Origin: Clitoria ternatea
Lineage: Eukaryota > Streptophyta > Magnoliopsida > Fabales > Fabaceae
Direction: 5' to 3'
DNA length: 64,000 bases
NCBI GenBank assembly: GCA_037962975.1
Contig: CM075672.1
Location: 52,708,501 to 52,772,500, forward strand
Position numbers and translations under genes: made by a program
Shown: one piece after another, positions 59,940 to 64,000 of the stretch
How the letters are laid out: each line of letters opens with the position of its first letter
Position numbering within the stretch: the stretch's first letter is position 1
The notes under the pieces: generated by a model
The model's input: the letters and a program-made list of their open reading frames with translations, nothing else
Told to the model about the DNA's origin: nothing
The model's database searches: none

Positions 59940-60370
59940 GATAATGACAACTAATGGACATCTCTTGGGGTGTTAGTATCAATAATCAATATTCATGTAG
60001 TAATGAGAGAGGACCACTTGTAAACAGAATATGTAGAATGTGTCTCCCCCTTTGTTTTTCAATTTGATATGTATGTATTCAATCATATTTATGTAGTCAT
60101 GCATTACTTTTATTACTTTTCCCTTTAGACAGGTATTCAATATCTAATATCTCTCCCCCTTTGTCATTATCAAAAACAATGTAAGCTCTAGGAAAGAAAA
60201 GGAAATAAAAATTCCATAATTAAAGAGTAATAACCAGCAACTACAATCATGAGAATAAATAACAAAGTGCTAAATAATTAACCATAACAATGAGAAAAAG
60301 CCTCAGAAGGGCAACAGAGTCTAAAAATAAAGCATAATAATGTCAGGCAAAATATAGAAAAGAAGGCCAA

Positions 60371-61440
60371 CTAAGGCTGATGGAATTGGAGGCTGGAGAT
60401 TTGGGTAGCAAGTTCTGTGTAGCGCTCCTCCATATTTGCTTTAAGTTTATCAATCTTGGTGTTGATATTGGCTTCCATAGTATAAAGACGTTGATCCATA
60501 TGAGCAGTGAGTCGTGTAAACAAGTCATCAGAAAGTGCAGCAGGTGCAGGAGGAGGAGGAGGAGCATCAGCATCTTCTTCATTAACAGCTAGGTGTGGGC
60601 GGCAAATAATTTCCCATATTCTAAACTTTCAATGATTCCCATTTTGTTGAGATGGGTTTTTCCGAGTAGTCCTTTGCTTCCAATGGATTCTTTGACTTCA
60701 TTGTTGAGATTTACCTTGAAGTGACGAAGAAGTTTGGTCACAAAAATGGCATATAGGAGGCGAGTGAGATTCCTTGCTTCAAGCATGTGATGTCTTATCA
60801 TATTTATCTAGTTGATTTCTTTGTTGTTGATAATTGCCCACATGAAAAGAATTTGAGTCTCACTAACTCTTGCATTGTTGCTACCTAATGGTAGAAGGAT
60901 CTTCACAATGAAGTAGTGAAGCAAGCGATGGTCAACTCGAAGTGTGTCAACAGTGCTTGCGGTGGAAGAGGGAAGGTTGAAGAATATTCTTGCTTCAAGT
61001 GGGTTGAAGTTCCATGATGGAGATGGTTCTTTTCCAAAGAAGTGGGCATTATTAATGGGAAGTTTGCCAACTTAATTCATGACTTCATCATCAAGAACCA
61101 TGGTGACATCTTTCACTTTGGCATAGTATCAAGCATCTTGTAGGCACAAAGTAGAATAGAAAGCCCGGATCAATTCAGGATAAATGTAGGTGGACTCAAG
61201 TGTGAGAAATCCAATAAGTTGTTATTGATTGAGAATATCAAGCAGAGGGAGGTTAGAAGATTCAAAGTAAGGAAGATCTAACCAGTGTGAAAGAATGAGA
61301 CGTTTTTCAGAAAAAGTCTCCAAGTAAGTTTCCAATTCCTTTTGGGTGGAGAAAAGTCTGATAAGATCTGAATGTTGAGGCGCAGAGGACCCTCTAATAT
61401 TGGCCCTTTGTTTCTTCCTAGGGTGGGATGAAGAGGCCAT
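60371..61440 (-). pseudogene. Envelope-like ORF of the SIRE-like element
   Basis: The extra ORF that SIRE elements carry after pol; its product has no proven function. ATG at 61440 gives MASSSHPRKKQRA, then ETFSEKRLILSHWLDLPYFE. The frame continues with stops near 61220, 61130, 61075 and 60807, through YPELIRAFYSTL, DHRLLHYFIVKILLPLGSNN, RNLTRLLYAIFVTKLLRHFK and IGSKGLLGKTHLNKMGI. Near 60595 a frameshift leads to EEDADAPPPPPAPAA and a heptad-like tail (MEANINTKIDKLKANMEERY) ending at 60371. The proline stretch and coiled coil fit SIRE env-like proteins. I see no signal peptide or clear membrane helix. Confidence 0.75.
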
Positions 61441-61578
61441 GAGATTAGAGTGGGTTACGGAAGATGAATTTTAGAGAGAGAGGGCTTTTAGAGAGTAGGA
61501 GGAGAAGAGAAGTTGAGGGATTTGAAGGATTTTGAAAAACTGACCCAAAACTGTCATATTTAAGCAAGCTTTCACGCA

Positions 61579-61734
61579 TGAATCGATTCAGGGGTACGCA
61601 TGAATCGATTCACAACTTGTTGTTTTGAAGGATTTCTGGTTCCAGGGGTATGAATCGATTCACCAATTTGTGTGAATCGATTCAAGACTTGCTGTCTTGA
61701 AAATTTTTGTGTTTCAGGGGCATGAATCGATTCA
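61579..61734. repeat. Paired-palindrome array between pol and the envelope-like ORF
   Basis: TGAATCGATTCA, without change, starts at 61579/61601, 61651/61673 and 61723. Spacing within pairs is 22 bp and the period 72 bp. It lies in the SIRE-like internal region, upstream of the envelope-like ORF (minus strand). Confidence 0.92.
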
Positions 61735-61968
61735 TTTGTTATAGGTAACATATTTGGTCATTGAAATCTTTAATTTGAGACTTCCTTTACCTTCTTATTC
61801 AACCAAACACTTATGAACATCATTTAATCCAACCAATTGACCAAATCAAGACTAATCTAATCAATTATTCATCCTCAAAAGTCATAAACTTCATAATGTA
61901 TTCAACCTACATCAAAAATCATCTTCCTAGCAATATATCAATCAATCACACTATAAATCATTCAATAT

Positions 61969-64000
61969 TCAAATACAATTGGAAATATCTAGGATTCCTA
62001 ATTCTCTTCTAATATGTATAAATTGATCCTTTGCAAGGGGTTTTGTGAAGATATCCGCTAATTGCTTAGAAGTTTCAACATGTTCCAGCATGTAATCACC
62101 CTTTAATACATGATCTCTAATAAAATGATGTCTTATTTCTATATGCTTGGTCCTTGAATGCATGACAGGATTCTTTGAAATATTAATGGCACTAGTATTG
62201 TCACATTTAAGAGGCACATGATCTAATATAACACCAAAGTCAAGAAGTTGTTGCCTCATCCAAAGGATTTGAGCATAGCAACTTCCAGCTGCAACATATT
62301 CTGCCTCAGCTGTTGATAAAGCAACACTTACTTATTTCTTGCTATGCCAAGAAACAAGAGAGCTACCAAGCAAATGACATGTTCCAGAAGTGCTTTTCCT
62401 ATCAATTTTACGTCCAGCAAAATCAGCATCAGAATATCCTATAAGAGTACATTCAACACCTTTAGGATACCAAAGACCTACATTTAGAGTTCCAACAAGA
62501 TATTTCATTATTCGTTTTACAGCAGTGAGGTGTGATTCTTTTGGACATGCTTGATACCTAGCACACATGCAAACGGCAAACATTATGTCCGGTCTACTTG
62601 CAGTAAGATAGAGTAAAGATCTAATCATACCTTGATATTTGGTAATTTCTACATCTTTACCTTTCTCATCTTTGTCCAAGTAGCAAGATGTGCTCATAGG
62701 AGTGGCAATTTCATTTGCCTTGTCCATATTGAATTTCCTAAGCAACTCCTTGCAGTATTTGGATTGACTAATGAATGTACCTTCTTTTGTTTGCTTAATT
62801 TGTAGTCCAAGGAAGAATGTAAGTTCTCCCATCATGGACATCTCAAATTCATCCTGCATTAACTTAGCAAACTCTTTGCAAAGAGATTCATTAGTGGCAC
62901 CAAATATAATATCATCCACGTATACTTGAACCAAAAGTATGTCATTCTTTTTGTGCTTGATGAATAATGTTGTATCAACTTTTCCTCTTTCAAAATGGTT
63001 TTCTAACAAAAAATTGCTTAACCTTTCATACCAAGCTCTTGGAGCTTGTTTCAAACCATACAAAGCTTTTATAAGTTTGAAAACGTGATTTGGAAGTTGA
63101 TAGTTTTCAAAACCAGGAGGTTGATCAACATATACTTCTTCTTGAATGTATCCATTCAAGAAAGCACTTTTGACATCCATTTGGTATAGTTTGAAGTTTC
63201 TACAACACGCAAAGGCTAATAATAATCTAATAGCTTCTAGTCTAGCTACGGGAGCATACGTTTCTTCATAATCAATACCTTCTTCTTGATTATAACCTTT
63301 GGCAACTAATCTAGCTTTATTTCTAGTTATTACTCCATGTTCATCTAACTTATTCCTAAATACCCATTTAGTTCCTATTATTTGGTGATCAATGGGTCTT
63401 GGCACTAGCTCCCAAACTTTATTTCTTTCAAATTGGTTTAATTCCTCTTGCATGGCCAACATCCAATGTTCATCAACAATAGCTTCATTAATGGTTTTAG
63501 GTTAAATTTGTGAAACAAATGCTAAGTGATTGCAAGTATTAAAAGAGCGTCAAGTACTTACACCTTTTATGATATCACCTATGATGTTATCCAATGGATG
63601 GTTCTTCACGGTGATCCATTCCTTGTGTGGAGGTTCCTCATTTTGAGTTGTATTTTCTTCCTCTTTGATTTCTTCTTTATTTTCCAAGCTCATTTCTTGG
63701 AATGTATCTACAATATCATCAACATCTTCCTTTCTCGGGGAGTTATGACTATTTTCATCAAATTTCACATGAATTGACTCCTCAATAGTATTTAAAGACT
63801 CGATAAGATTTACTAGATGATGAATATCCAAGAAAAATTACCTTATCAGCTTTTGCATCAAACTTTCCTAGATTATCCTTTCCATTGTTAAGCACAAAGC
63901 ATTTGCATCCAAATATATGAAAATAAGAGATGTTGGGTTTTCTTCCTTTGTAAAGTTCATAGGGAGTTTTCTTTAGAATAGGCCTAATCAAGCATCTATT
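61969..64000 (-). pseudogene. Pol of the SIRE-like element: integrase end, RT and RNase H
   Basis: Partial at the window edge. 63991-63782 is the integrase C-terminal part (TPYELYKGRKPNISYFHIFG, KVIFLGYSS). A frameshift near 63820 and stops near 63560 (TGA) and 63503 (TAA) lie in the acidic linker. RT spans 63462-62332: NKVWELVPRP, GTKWVFRNKLDE, LVAKGYNQEEGIDYEETYAP, YQMDVKSAFLNGYI, ALYGLKQAPRAWYERL and VQVYVDDIIFGA (YVDD site). RPDIMFAVCMCARYQACP leads to RNase H. A TAA at about 62329 splits HSKK from SVALSTAEAEY; RNase H then runs to 61969 (CDNTSAINISKNPV, ADIFTKPL). RT itself is uninterrupted over 376 codons, so this is a fairly young copy. Confidence 0.92.

Larger units (their letters stand above)
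58536..64000 (-). mobile_element. SIRE/Maximus-like Ty1/copia element (3' part)
   Basis: Minus strand, from the right edge: integrase end, reverse transcriptase, RNase H, then an extra envelope-like ORF, polypurine tracts and the 3' LTR. Integrase before RT is the Ty1/copia order. The extra ORF after pol and the motifs PYELYKGRKPNISYFHIFGC and IFLGYSSSSKSYRVF fit the SIRE lineage, common in legumes. It is inserted in the Athila-like protease. The 5' LTR and gag lie right of the window. Confidence 0.88.

Noticed and set aside
60343..60582. Leu-rich minus-strand ORF (MLLLLLL) resembling a signal anchor.
   Set aside because: It is the wrong frame of the Pro-rich tail of the envelope-like ORF; the other frame gives a sensible proline stretch and coiled coil.

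Overview
The window is plant nuclear DNA made almost entirely of LTR retrotransposons; I see no credible host gene, tRNA, rRNA or CRISPR array. The element mix (Tat/Ogre-like and Athila/Calypso-like Ty3/gypsy, a SIRE/Maximus-like Ty1/copia with an envelope-like ORF, many solo LTRs) suggests a large, repeat-rich dicot genome, most likely a papilionoid legume. That assignment is inference from family resemblance only.

Layout, left to right. 1-7711: Tat-like gypsy element (T1, minus strand) with decayed gag-protease-RT-RNase H-integrase, a tandem-repeat-rich 3' UTR, and the tail of an antisense plus-strand ORF at the window edge. 7712-10532: part of a large gypsy LTR. 11255-12804: pol tail and LTR-like DNA of another gypsy element, carrying a Tourist-like MITE (11444-11865). 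12805-20001: a large minus-strand LTR (B1) split by a solo LTR (A, 13609-16271, target duplication CTTCA). 20002-22235: 5' leader and gag start of a plus-strand gypsy element. 22236-30770: Athila-like 3'-end remnants (minus) interrupted by solo LTR B2 (23643-27347).

30771-52571 is a nest. A plus-strand Tat-like element (T2) has its integrase split twice: by solo LTR B3 (33325-47583) and by solo LTR C (47700-51717). B3 is itself split by a complete non-autonomous LARD-like element (34898-45165; LTRs of about 3.28 kb; target duplication ATATG). 52572-54063: copia 5' LTR, primer-binding site and leader. 54509-58535: Athila-like 5' LTR, gag and protease. 58536-64000: SIRE-like copia element (minus) inserted in that protease and running off the right edge.

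The coding regions are pseudogenes with stops, frameshifts and lost catalytic residues. Many stops fit C-to-T or G-to-A transitions, as expected of old methylated repeats. The most unusual signal is a set of arrays with one architecture: pairs of 12-14 bp palindromes about 21 bp apart, repeated every 70-73 bp. They lie near the 3' ends of related gypsy LTRs, but B2 carries CTCGCTTGAGCGAG and B3 carries TGAATCGATTCA at the equivalent place. The TGAATCGATTCA version recurs twice in the unrelated copia element. A second striking signal is a 119 bp inverted repeat with one mismatch in solo LTR C.
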